This document shows, piece after piece, positions 18,301-26,270 of a stretch of 64,000 bases of DNA. The notes beneath the pieces were generated by a model that was given only the letters and a program-made list of their open reading frames with translations, made no database searches and was not told the DNA's origin. The position numbers and the translations under genes were made by a program. The number at the start of each line of letters is the position of its first letter. Position 1 is the stretch's first letter. Source of the stretch: QWQI01 sp964608915 (lineage in GTDB: Bacteria > Planctomycetota > Planctomycetia > Isosphaerales > Isosphaeraceae); contig CAZSQA010000026.1 of the NCBI GenBank assembly GCA_964608915.1, positions 31,909 through 95,908 of the forward strand, written 5' to 3'.

Positions 18301-19899
18301 GCCAAGGTGCGCCACACGACGCCGGGCGTGGGCCTGATCAGCCCGCCGCCGCACCACGACATTTATTCGATCGAAGATCTCAAGCAACTGATCCACGACC
18401 TGAAGAACTCCAACCCCCGGGCCCGCATCAGCGTGAAGCTCGTCGCCGAAGTCGGCGTGGGCACAGTCGCCGCCGGCGTGGCCAAGGCCCACTCGGACGT
18501 CGTCCTGATCTCAGGCTACGACGGCGGAACCGGCGCCAGCCCGCTCACATCGCTGAAGCACGCGGGCATTCCGTGGGAACTCGGCCTTGCCGAAACCCAG
18601 CAGACGCTCGTGCTCAACGGCCTGCGGGACCGGATCGTCGTTCAGGCCGACGGCCAGATGAAGACCGGCCGCGACGTCGTCGTGGCGACCTTGCTGGGTG
18701 CTGAGGAATTCGGCTTCGCGACCGCTCCGCTGGTCGTCATGGGCTGCATCATGATGCGTGTCTGCCACCTGGGCACTTGCCCGGTCGGTATCGCCACCCA
18801 GAACGAAAAGCTGCGTGAGAAGTTCGCCGGCCGAGCCGAGCATGTCGTGAACTTCTTCAAGTTCATCGCCGAAGAAGTGCGCGAGCTGATGGCCAAACTC
18901 GGCTTCCGCTCGATGGAAGAAATGATCGGCCGCTCCGACCTGCTGAACATGAAGTCGGCCATCGATCACTACAAGGCCAAGGGGCTGGACTTTTCGAAGA
19001 TCTTCTTCCGCCCGGAAGTCGGCCCGGACGTCGCCCTGCGCCGCGTTCGCGAGCAGGACCACGGCCTGGACAAGGCCCTCGACCAGAAGCTCGTGGCCGA
19101 AGCCGCACCGGCGCTGGAACGTGGCGAAGCCGTCGTGATCGACACGCCGATCATCAACGTCAATCGCACCGTCGGTACGATTCTCGGCAGCGAAGTCACC
19201 CGCAAATACGGCGGCGGAGGTCTTCCGGAAGATACGATCCGCGTGAATTTCACCGGTTCGGCCGGGCAAAGCTTCGGGGCCTTCGTGCCGAAGGGGATCA
19301 CCTTGTCTCTGACCGGTGACGCCAACGACTACGTCGGCAAGGGCCTTTCTGGCGGCAAGATCGTCGTGACGCCGCCGAAGAACGTCTCGTTCGACCCGGC
19401 GAAGAACGTCATCATCGGCAACGTGGCCCTGTACGGCGCCACGGGCGGCCGGGCCTTCTTTCGCGGCATGGCGGGCGAGCGGTTCTGCGTCCGTAACTCA
19501 GGTGCCCTGGCCGTCGTCGAAGGTGTGGGCGACCATGGCTGCGAATACATGACCGGCGGTGTCGCCGTCGTCATCGGCCCCACGGGCCGCAACTTCGCGG
19601 CGGGCATGTCGGGCGGTACGGCCTTCATCTATGACCCGAAGGGCGAATTTTCGGTCAGGTGCAACATGGAGATGGTCGAACTCGAGAAATTCGCCGAGAA
19701 GGACGACATCGACCTCGTCCGTGACCTGCTCATCCAGCACGCTGGCTACACGGGCAGCACCGTGGCCGCCGAATTGCTGGGCAATTGGGAAGCCGTGCGT
19801 TCGAAGTTCGTCAAGGTCATGCCGGTGGACTACCGCCGCGTGCTCCTGGAACGCAAGCGCGCCGCCGAAACCGCCAAACTGGCCACCGCGAAAGCCTGA
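15346..19899 (+). CDS. gltB: Glutamate synthase large subunit
   Basis: The 1517-residue protein has the full GltB architecture. It opens with a class II glutamine amidotransferase domain whose nucleophile is Cys21 in DACGVGFL, so a 20-residue propeptide must be removed. A central domain follows, then the FMN-binding (beta/alpha)8 synthase domain. The 3Fe-4S cysteines are in CHLGTCPVGIATQ near residue 1140, and a C-terminal beta-helix (Gly-x-x-Gly-rich, about 1270-1480) ends the protein. It transfers the glutamine amide to 2-oxoglutarate, giving two glutamates. The ATG at 15346 is preferred to the TTG at 15340. It is followed by gltD after 51 bp. Confidence 0.97.
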   Translation: MSPLRPQSQGLYDPSFEHDACGVGFLVDLKGRKSHKLVRDAIRALINLDHRGAVGSDATGDGAGILIQIPHAFMRTRCEAQGIELPGPGQYGVGAFFCSPDEDNCLSGQSMFEKIVRQEGLQFLGWRKLKTDSSKIGDTARAVEPAVYHAYIASPYGDDTDRFERKLFVIRKVFEKAMRESGRADGHYFYFPSLSCRTLVYKGMLTPEQVGSYYADDLEDPLMESAFAIYHSRFSTNTFPSWELAHPYRMIAHNGEINTLRGNINWMRARESLFASKLYEPGDVEKLLPIITEGLSDTACLDNAVELLIKSGYSPAHAMMMLIPEAWEHHESMSQSKKDFYHYHGCLIEPWDGPASVVFTDGRNIGAVLDRNGLRPSRYYVTKDDMVVMASEVGVLPEIATEDIVLKGRLEPGKMFLIDMVQGRIVGDDELKSAIASAKPYGDWIKNSLVKLEKLPPAAKVPEPDHDTLLHRQLAFGYTLEDLKYILAPMGNDGAEAIGSMGTDTPLAVLSDRPQPIFNYFKQLFAQVTNPPLDAIREECVTSVLTNIGPEENLLEPSPRACHVIELKSPILDNDETARFKALNGWEGFKSTVLDMTFPASKGAAGMEAALEEIFDKAVRAIATGTTMLILSDRAVGPDRAPIPSLLACSGLHHHLVRQGLRTRVGLVIECGDAREVHHFALLLGYGAGAINPYVAFETLDDMIKQGFLKAEIDHEEAVEHYRKAIKKGVIKVMSKMGISTIQSYRGAQIFEAVGLNENFISKYFEKTASRISGAGLPEITREVLASHSRAYNPRETGTPLLDWGGQYQWRREGEFHLFNPETVFRLQHATKTQRYDIFKQYTRMVDDQNERLCTLRGLFDFRFDQAAPVPIEEVESVESIVKRFATGAMSLGSISEEAHETLAIAMNRLGGRSNTGEGGEDPRRFKPDANGDNRRSAIKQVASGRFGVTSEYLVNSDELQIKMAQGAKPGEGGQLPGSKVSAYIAKVRHTTPGVGLISPPPHHDIYSIEDLKQLIHDLKNSNPRARISVKLVAEVGVGTVAAGVAKAHSDVVLISGYDGGTGASPLTSLKHAGIPWELGLAETQQTLVLNGLRDRIVVQADGQMKTGRDVVVATLLGAEEFGFATAPLVVMGCIMMRVCHLGTCPVGIATQNEKLREKFAGRAEHVVNFFKFIAEEVRELMAKLGFRSMEEMIGRSDLLNMKSAIDHYKAKGLDFSKIFFRPEVGPDVALRRVREQDHGLDKALDQKLVAEAAPALERGEAVVIDTPIINVNRTVGTILGSEVTRKYGGGGLPEDTIRVNFTGSAGQSFGAFVPKGITLSLTGDANDYVGKGLSGGKIVVTPPKNVSFDPAKNVIIGNVALYGATGGRAFFRGMAGERFCVRNSGALAVVEGVGDHGCEYMTGGVAVVIGPTGRNFAAGMSGGTAFIYDPKGEFSVRCNMEMVELEKFAEKDDIDLVRDLLIQHAGYTGSTVAAELLGNWEAVRSKFVKVMPVDYRRVLLERKRAAETAKLATAKA

Positions 19900-19950
19900 A
19901 AACGACACAAACACTCGAATCGAAGATAAGAAACGGGAGAAACCGAACCG

Positions 19951-21429
19951 ATGGGCAAGCCGACCGGATTCATGGAACTGCCGCGGCAGACACCGAAGCG
20001 CCGCGACATCCTCGAACGTCTCAACGATTACCTCGAAGTCTATCAGCCCCTGCCGGTGGAAACGCTGCAAGCCCAGGGCGCCCGCTGTATGGACTGTGGC
20101 ATCCCCTTCTGCCACCAGGGCTGCCCTCTGGGCAACCTGATTCCGGACTGGAACGACCTCGTCTATCGTGACCAGTGGCAGGCCGCCATCGAACGGCTAC
20201 ACGCCACCAACAACTTCCCCGAGTTCACGGGCAAGCTGTGCCCAGCGCCCTGCGAAAGCTCGTGCGTGCTCGGGATCAACGAAGACCCCGTGGCCATCAA
20301 GACGATCGAGGCCGCCACGATCGAACGCGCCTGGGCCGAAGGCTGGGTCAAGCCGGAGCCGCCGAAAGTCCTCACGGGGAAGAAAGTGGCCGTCGTCGGC
20401 TCAGGGCCGGCCGGTCTGGCGGCAGCGCAGCAACTGCGCCGTGCCGGCCATGAAGTCACGGTCTTCGAACGGGCCGACCGCATCGGCGGTCTGCTCCGCT
20501 ACGGCATCCCCGACTTCAAGATGGAAAAGCATCATGTGGACCGCCGCCTGGAACAGATGGCAGCCGAAGGTGTCGTCTTCAAGCCGGGCGTGAACATCGG
20601 CGAAGACATTTCGGCCGACCAGATTCTGGCTGATTTCGACGCCGTTTGCCTGTGCTGCGGCGCCACCGCGCCGCGGGATCTGCCGATTCCGGGGCGGGAG
20701 CTGCGCGGCATCGAGTTCGCCATGGACTTCCTGCCCCAGCAGAACAAGCGGGTCGCCGGCGACGAGATCGCTCCGAACGACCTGAACTGGGCCGAAGGCA
20801 AGCACGTGATCATCATCGGCGGCGGCGACACCGGGGCCGACTGCCTGGGCACGGTGCACCGGCACCGCTGCGCCAGCGTGCATCAATTCGAAATCGTACC
20901 CCGTCCGCCCGAAGCCCGGGCCGACTGGAACCCCTGGCCGCAATACGCCAATATCTTCCGCACCAGCCAGGCGCATGAAGAGGGCGGCGAACGGGTCTTC
21001 TCGATCGCGACGAAGCGCTTCGTCAGCGACGACGACGGCCACGTGAAGGCCCTGGAAACCTGCACCGTCGAAATGAAAATGAAAGACGGCCGCCCGGCGT
21101 TCGAAGACGTGCCCGGCACCACGAAGATCTATCCGGCCGACCTGGTTCTGCTGGCCATGGGTTTCGCAGGCCCTGAGCGAAACAAGCTGGTGGAGCAGTT
21201 CGGCGTGGAGCTGGACCGGGCCGGCAACGTGAAGGCCGACCCGAACTCGAAGGCGACGAGCGTGCCGAAGGTCTTCACGGCCGGCGATATGACACGTGGC
21301 CAGAGCCTGATCGTCTGGGCGATCGCCGAAGGCCGCCAGGCCGCCGCCGGCATCGACGAATTCCTGATGGGCCGCACCGAACTGCCCCGCACGCTGGCAC
21401 ACGGCGCGCACATGCGGCCGTTCGTGTGA
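19951..21429 (+). CDS. gltD: Glutamate synthase small subunit (NADPH, FAD, 4Fe-4S)
   Basis: The 492-residue protein feeds electrons from NAD(P)H to GltB. The N-terminal region has the adrenodoxin-reductase-like cysteine set Cys46, Cys49, Cys54, Cys58 and Cys97, Cys101, Cys105, which supports two 4Fe-4S clusters. VAVVGSGPAGLAAAQQLRRA (about 149-168) is the FAD-binding GxGxxG motif and VIIIGGGDTGADCLG is the NAD(P)H-binding one. FTAGDMTRGQSLIVWAI near the C-terminus closes the FAD site. It sits 51 bp after gltB with GGGAG in front of the start, forming an operon. Confidence 0.97.
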   Translation: MGKPTGFMELPRQTPKRRDILERLNDYLEVYQPLPVETLQAQGARCMDCGIPFCHQGCPLGNLIPDWNDLVYRDQWQAAIERLHATNNFPEFTGKLCPAPCESSCVLGINEDPVAIKTIEAATIERAWAEGWVKPEPPKVLTGKKVAVVGSGPAGLAAAQQLRRAGHEVTVFERADRIGGLLRYGIPDFKMEKHHVDRRLEQMAAEGVVFKPGVNIGEDISADQILADFDAVCLCCGATAPRDLPIPGRELRGIEFAMDFLPQQNKRVAGDEIAPNDLNWAEGKHVIIIGGGDTGADCLGTVHRHRCASVHQFEIVPRPPEARADWNPWPQYANIFRTSQAHEEGGERVFSIATKRFVSDDDGHVKALETCTVEMKMKDGRPAFEDVPGTTKIYPADLVLLAMGFAGPERNKLVEQFGVELDRAGNVKADPNSKATSVPKVFTAGDMTRGQSLIVWAIAEGRQAAAGIDEFLMGRTELPRTLAHGAHMRPFV

Positions 21430-21450
21430 TCGTCGAATTTGACGACTTGG

Positions 21451-21482
21451 GGAGTCGGGTAAGTTGATGCTTGCCCGACTCC
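21451..21482 (+). terminator. Terminator-like hairpin after gltD
   Basis: GGAGTCGGGTAAG and CTTGCCCGACTCC form a 13-bp stem (one G-T pair) with a 6-nt loop, 22 nt past the gltD stop. The following T-run is poor. Confidence 0.65.
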
Positions 21483-21637
21483 TCGGTCGCTAAATCTTCG
21501 TCCTTGACGGGTATTTTCTACTCTGGAAGTCTTCGATCTGCGGAAAATTCTGAAATCCGATAGATCTTATGTTGTTGCAAATCAATTCTGCGGTTGCTGA
21601 ATCGATTTTCTTTCGCATCGAGTGCTTGATCTCAATA

Positions 21638-22288
21638 TCAGGCAGTATATGTCTGAAATTGACGGAACCTTCTTCGCAATTCCATAAACGCGATCAGGCC
21701 TGACGCTATGCTAAAGGAAGCGGATGTCGAAGGTTCTGGTACAGCTACAATTTTGCCCCTCAAATAATAATCATCGACCGGGAACCATGCCCCACTCGTA
21801 GACTGACTTAAATAAGATAACCCCAGAGAACCGCCGGCGCCAGCAGAGCTGGAAGTCTGATACCATCCAGCATTGGCATTCATTCCGGAGCCCGTCATGA
21901 CGAGAAAATAGAGCGAGTTTGGATTGAGATGGTAATTCAGCCCCGTCAGCGAATAATCATACGGAGAGATCGGCATATTCAAAACATCGATCGTCGAAAT
22001 AGCGGCATAGACGGCATCTCCAGGTGTGTTCCCGGAACCATTTGCACGATAGATTCCGAGCGTCAGCGTTCCGGTTGTCGCATTGTAGCGAAACAGGCTC
22101 AGTACGATCGATTCGAGGTTGTAACCGGATTCGGTCGTCCTGAATGAGAGTGCTAATTGCTGATCAAAACCTACGAAACCAAATCCACCTGAGTTATTGA
22201 GCGTGTCGTAAATCACATCTGCGGATTCGCACTTGGATGACGTAAACAATATCGACACGATACAAGCAATAATCGTTCTTGTGTTCAT
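21638..22288 (-). CDS. PEP-CTERM sorted surface protein
   Basis: The 216-residue exported protein has a short signal peptide (TIIACIVSILFTSS) and a beta-rich body with TLTLGIYRANGSGNTPGDAV and LTGLNYHLNPNSLYFLVMT, a pattern seen in choice-of-anchor proteins. It ends in the PEP-CTERM signal: VPEPSTSASF, a hydrophobic helix, then an Arg-rich tail. Exosortase would cleave there and pass the protein to the cell surface; no exosortase is in the window. The ATG at 22288 has CGGAG upstream. The gene is visibly more AT-rich than its neighbours. Confidence 0.85.
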   Translation of the reverse strand: MNTRTIIACIVSILFTSSKCESADVIYDTLNNSGGFGFVGFDQQLALSFRTTESGYNLESIVLSLFRYNATTGTLTLGIYRANGSGNTPGDAVYAAISTIDVLNMPISPYDYSLTGLNYHLNPNSLYFLVMTGSGMNANAGWYQTSSSAGAGGSLGLSYLSQSTSGAWFPVDDYYLRGKIVAVPEPSTSASFSIASGLIAFMELRRRFRQFQTYTA

Positions 22289-22771
22289 GGCTGAAAGTCT
22301 CCGTGCTTGTTTTACAGGATTCGACTTTACGAATCGCATCATCACCGAAATGATGAAATGCCGATTCTTCTAACTGGCGATACGACCGCATCAGTCAGAT
22401 TCGGAAGAGGCGGAAGTTGAAGCTTCGATCCCACTCTTCCGATCTTTAAATGTACAAAAAGTGCGAATTTGGACATGATTTGCCATATAAAGAAGAACCT
22501 TCTGCGGCCACATCAATCCAACCAAGCAAGCATGGATGCAGTGAAGCCATTCCCAAGGAGAAATGCGTATCTGATGTCACCGTTTCGGTGTCGTATTTCC
22601 AGAGCGCACGAATCATGACGATTCGAAATCCGTTGATTCGTCGAAACGAACCAAATCATCTATCCAATATCCCGGAAATCGGCATAATGACCGGCGTTCG
22701 GCGCGGCGGGTCTTGTCCGTGCCAGTCTTTACCGTTCAGTCGAACGCTCAGATTCGCCGGGGCATCCGATC
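22289..22771. other. AT-richer gene-free region with an imperfect hairpin
   Basis: No coding region is supported in these 483 bases. An open frame from 22450 runs on into the next gene in the wrong frame and was rejected. A hairpin with arms AGATTCGGAAGAG (22397-22409) and CTCTTCCGATCT (22434-22445) is the only structure seen. It may hold divergent promoters. Confidence 0.5.
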
Positions 22772-23809
22772 ATGATCATCACTGCCAGCCCCCGCATCGC
22801 GACGCGCGGATCGTTCGGATTCCGCACGCTATCGCCCAATTCGATCGAGCGTACCGAAGCTTCCGAGGCTCATGGCAACTTCGCTCTGGCTTATTCCGTA
22901 GCACATCAGCCGGGTCTGAGCCACTTCGGCAACGGAGAGGGATTCCTGACGTACAAACAGGTCGGTCGCACGGCCTGCGTGCTGGCGGACCCCCTGGCGC
23001 CCAGGAATTTGTGGGAAGGCCTCGTTGACGCGTTCCTCGCGAACCATCGGCGTGTCTGTTTCTGGCAGACCTCGTCCGGAATGGCTTCCATCCTGTCTGA
23101 GCGAGGCTTTTCCGTGAACGAATTCGGACTGGAAACCTGGCTCGATCTTACCAGATACAACTTCTCAGGTCCCAAACGCCGTAGTTTCCGCACGGCCGAG
23201 AACCGGTTCGCTGGTTCCGGCTGTCGCGTCGCGGAAGTGCCTATGGCCGAACTCGACCCGGAACGGATCGACGCCATTTCGCTGGCCTGGCGCAATACGA
23301 AGGCCAATTCGAAGCGGGAGCTGGGCTTCCTCATCCGGCCCGTGCGGCTGGAGGATGAGCCGGGGGTTCGCAAGTTCTTCCTTCTTGATGCCGATGGCCA
23401 GCCTGTCGCATTCGCCTTTTTCGACCCGATCCATGAAGCCGGGAGGGTTGTAGGATACCTTTCCACCACGCGGCGATGGCGGACCGATATCGATCCTCTG
23501 GCCAGTTATTTTCTCGTCCGCAGGGCAATCGAGACGTTTCAGGCCGAGGGGGTCGCTCGATTGCATCTGGGGCTGATGCCTCTGCATGGCATTTCGTATC
23601 AGGCCGGCACGAGCGACTGGCTGATGCACAAGGCGTTTTCGATCTTCCACAACAATGCCTGGATCCAGCGCAAGCTCTATTCTTCGCAAAGCCTTTCGAA
23701 ACACAAGGAATCGTACGAGGGCGAAACCCTCGCGACCTACTGTGCTTCGAACAGCCGAATGCCGGTCCTTTCGCCGCTTTATCTGATCCGGGCGTGCGGG
23801 ATCGTTTGA
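22772..23809 (+). CDS. DUF2156 / MprF C-terminal-like aminoacyl- or acyltransferase
   Basis: The 345-residue soluble protein resembles the catalytic GNAT-type domain of phosphatidylglycerol lysyltransferase (MprF). It has EGFLTYKQVGRTACVLADPLAP, then RRSFRTAENRFAGSGCRV (the family's arginine-rich helix), and later a YLSTTRRW ... RRAIETFQAEGVARLHLGLMPL stretch matching the family core. No membrane segments are present, so it lacks the MprF flippase part. It may transfer an acyl or aminoacyl group to a lipid or peptide; the exact donor and acceptor are not predictable. Upstream is the AT-rich gene-free region, downstream a convergent gene. Confidence 0.7.
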   Translation: MIITASPRIATRGSFGFRTLSPNSIERTEASEAHGNFALAYSVAHQPGLSHFGNGEGFLTYKQVGRTACVLADPLAPRNLWEGLVDAFLANHRRVCFWQTSSGMASILSERGFSVNEFGLETWLDLTRYNFSGPKRRSFRTAENRFAGSGCRVAEVPMAELDPERIDAISLAWRNTKANSKRELGFLIRPVRLEDEPGVRKFFLLDADGQPVAFAFFDPIHEAGRVVGYLSTTRRWRTDIDPLASYFLVRRAIETFQAEGVARLHLGLMPLHGISYQAGTSDWLMHKAFSIFHNNAWIQRKLYSSQSLSKHKESYEGETLATYCASNSRMPVLSPLYLIRACGIV

Positions 23810-23846
23810 ATCGCAATTCGAACGCGAGATGCCTCAGAATTCGATC

Positions 23847-25100
23847 TCAGCCGACGATGCCGGAAATGTCGATCAAGTGCAACTGGCGGCCCTGGCCTGT
23901 GTAAGGGCTGTCGATCGTGACGAGTTTACCGGACCGGCTGAATCGCGGGTGCAGATCGACTCGCCATTCGTTGAACCGGCTGCCGGTGACGTAAGGGTCG
24001 GGTAATTGCATTTCGCCGAGTTCGACGCGGCGGCCTGTTACGGTATCGAACAGGTGGGGATGCTGTATTTTGTTCTTGTCGCGGTAGGTGTCGTTGAGAA
24101 TCCAGCGATTCCCGGGCAGATAAGTGCAATGGCCGTCGCAGATCAGGACACCCTTGCCGATTTCGACGAATTTGCCTGAACCGTCGTCGGCGAATTCGAA
24201 AAAGCCCCAGTCCATATCCTTCTTCGGCCTGGCATAGGCCAGAATCGTCGACGCGTCTTTCCAGATGAAATGCGATACCGAGCCGGAGCCGATCAGCAGG
24301 CGGACGTTCGTACCGTCCGGATCGGCCGTGATCATGTGCGTGAGGTGACGGCCTTCCGGGGTTCGCCAGCGGTGCAGAAAGACGAACCTGGTACCGGTCG
24401 GGTTCACCAGCAGGTGGTTGAACCAGTGTTTGACACGCTTCGGCTCGTCGGCTTCGAACGGGAATCTGGCGGCGATGTCGGCCAGCGAAAAGAGCAGTCG
24501 GGCGGAACCGGAAGTGAGATCGACGCGCGTGATGCCGTACGAATCGGGGGCAGAGTTGTCGGGCAGGGGGTCAGGCACGCCGGCGTAGCCATAGCCAGGG
24601 CGCATGTCGTTCAACCGGCTGAAGTTGGGGGCGACGGCCCAAGAGCCGTCAGGGGCCAGGGCATAAACCGGTTGTGGCAGCGTCCGCTTTTTGCCGGACT
24701 TCGAATCGAAAATATGGGAAACGAAGCGGTCTCCTTCACGGTCGTTCCAGACGACCTCGCCCGCACTGCCGGGAAGCCACTGCAGCATGCAGCCCTGTTG
24801 CCAGCACCAGGCTTTCGTGGTGCCCAGAGGTGTCCAGCGATCATTGTCAGCAAGGTCGATCAGCCCGACGGTGCAGGTGTCGTCCGGCCTGGGTGAGCGG
24901 TTTTCGAAATCGACCTGATTGCACAAGACGAAGCGGTCGTCGGGTGAGAACTGGAGCTTGTCGTAATATCCGAACCAGTGAAATTTCGGGCCTTTGGTCA
25001 ACTGCCGAATGGGCGGAAATGGCGTTGCGGATTCAGCGAGACCGAATTGCGAAGCGCCTGCGAAGGCCGCCAGAGACGCGAAAAAGTCGCGGCGATGCAT
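23847..25100 (-). CDS. Tat-exported beta-propeller protein (TolB/oligogalacturonate lyase-like fold)
   Basis: The 417-residue protein starts MHRRDFFASLAAFAGAS, a twin-arginine signal. The body contains repeated propeller-blade strands such as LQFSPDDRFVLC, YALAPDGSWAVAP, LVNPTGTRFVFLHRW and LHPRFSRSGKLVTID. GHCTYLPGNRWILNDTY resembles the signature region of oligogalacturonate lyase-like propellers, but catalytic residues cannot be confirmed. It is probably periplasmic. The gene lies 36 bp downstream of cheB on the same strand, so read-through from the chemotaxis operon is possible though a functional link is unlikely. Confidence 0.7.
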   Translation of the reverse strand: MHRRDFFASLAAFAGASQFGLAESATPFPPIRQLTKGPKFHWFGYYDKLQFSPDDRFVLCNQVDFENRSPRPDDTCTVGLIDLADNDRWTPLGTTKAWCWQQGCMLQWLPGSAGEVVWNDREGDRFVSHIFDSKSGKKRTLPQPVYALAPDGSWAVAPNFSRLNDMRPGYGYAGVPDPLPDNSAPDSYGITRVDLTSGSARLLFSLADIAARFPFEADEPKRVKHWFNHLLVNPTGTRFVFLHRWRTPEGRHLTHMITADPDGTNVRLLIGSGSVSHFIWKDASTILAYARPKKDMDWGFFEFADDGSGKFVEIGKGVLICDGHCTYLPGNRWILNDTYRDKNKIQHPHLFDTVTGRRVELGEMQLPDPYVTGSRFNEWRVDLHPRFSRSGKLVTIDSPYTGQGRQLHLIDISGIVG

Positions 25101-25136
25101 TATGTCGTTCGTACCGGTGAGAAGAACGGGAGGAAG

Positions 25137-26264
25137 TCAGACGTTCCATTGACCGCCGTTGGGGTGCAGGGCGGAGGCGATCCTGTCCAGGGGCAGGACG
25201 ATTTTGGCCGCGCCGCGTTTGATTGCTTCACGCGGCATGCCGAAAACGGTGGAAGTGGCTTCGTCCTGGGCGATGGTCAGTGCTCCGGCCTGGCGCATCT
25301 CCAGGAGGCCGTCGGCGCCGTCGTCGCCCATTCCTGTGAGGATCGCGCCGGCGGCATGCGGCCCCGCGGTCTGGGCGACGGAACGGAAGAGTACGTCGAC
25401 ACTGGGTTTATGGCGATTGACGGGCGGGCCGTCGACCAGTTCGACGCGGAATCCGGGGCCATTGCGTCGCAGCACGCCGTGAACATTGCCGGGGATGACG
25501 AGCACACGGCCTGGCTTGACGCTCTCCAGGTTTTTGCATTCGGTCACTTCCATGGCGATTTTCGGGTCGTTGTTCAATCTTGCCGCGAACGCGCCGGTGA
25601 ATTCTGCCGGCATGTGCTGAACGATGACGACGCCGGGGGTATCCGCCGGAAAACCTGCGAGAAGCTGATGGATGGCTTGAACGCCGCCTGTGGAAACGCC
25701 CAGTGCGATGACTTTTTCGGTGATGGTGCCGCGAACCTGAAACGGCTGGCGGGGCAGGATCGAATCGGCGGAGAGCCGGCCGTCGGCTGCCGGCGGTTTC
25801 GGATCGACCTTGACTTTCTGGCGCATGAGCCCGGCCCTGGCGGCTGTGCGCACGCTTTCGAGCAGATTGGCGGACCAGACGCTCATTTTCGAAGGGTCGC
25901 GCCAGTCGGGCTTGGCGATGACCTCCATGGCACCGATTTCGAGGGCCGAAAGGGCGCGATCGGCGATCGACGTGCACATGACGACAGGCAAAGGGTGCTG
26001 GCGCATGAGCTTGCGGAGGAACGTAAGGCCGTCCATGCGAGGCATTTCGACATCGAGCAGGATGACGGCCGGGACCAACTTCTTGAGAACTTCCACGGCG
26101 TCGTAGGGGTCGGTGGCGGTCGTGACCTTGAAGGTGCCGTCCGACTCGACGATCGATTTGAGCGTCTGGCGGACGACGGCGCTGTCATCGACGATCAGAA
26201 CTTCCATCACCGCCGGTTCGGTCCCTGGCAATATGGGTCCGGCGGATCCTCGAGTCGCGGCCAT
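25137..26264 (-). CDS. cheB: Chemotaxis response regulator protein-glutamate methylesterase CheB
   Basis: The 375-residue protein has an N-terminal receiver domain (VLIVDDS; phosphoacceptor Asp71 in LLDVEMPRMDG; Lys118 in AKPD) and a C-terminal methylesterase domain with Ser191 in GVSTGG, His217 in VQHMPAEF and Asp315 in GMGDDGADG as catalytic triad. It demethylates or deamidates receptor glutamates, so it resets receptor sensitivity. A GGAGG is placed 11 nt before the ATG at 26264, inside the end of cheR; Met20 is an alternative start. It is the last che gene of the operon, 6 bp after the cheR stop. Confidence 0.96.
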   Translation of the reverse strand: MAATRGSAGPILPGTEPAVMEVLIVDDSAVVRQTLKSIVESDGTFKVTTATDPYDAVEVLKKLVPAVILLDVEMPRMDGLTFLRKLMRQHPLPVVMCTSIADRALSALEIGAMEVIAKPDWRDPSKMSVWSANLLESVRTAARAGLMRQKVKVDPKPPAADGRLSADSILPRQPFQVRGTITEKVIALGVSTGGVQAIHQLLAGFPADTPGVVIVQHMPAEFTGAFAARLNNDPKIAMEVTECKNLESVKPGRVLVIPGNVHGVLRRNGPGFRVELVDGPPVNRHKPSVDVLFRSVAQTAGPHAAGAILTGMGDDGADGLLEMRQAGALTIAQDEATSTVFGMPREAIKRGAAKIVLPLDRIASALHPNGGQWNV

Positions 26265-26270
26265 GGTGCG

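Noticed and set aside
22450..23028. A 192-codon plus-strand frame in the AT-rich patch
   Set aside because: Its second half overlaps the DUF2156 gene in another frame and its first half lacks a ribosome binding site and protein-like composition.
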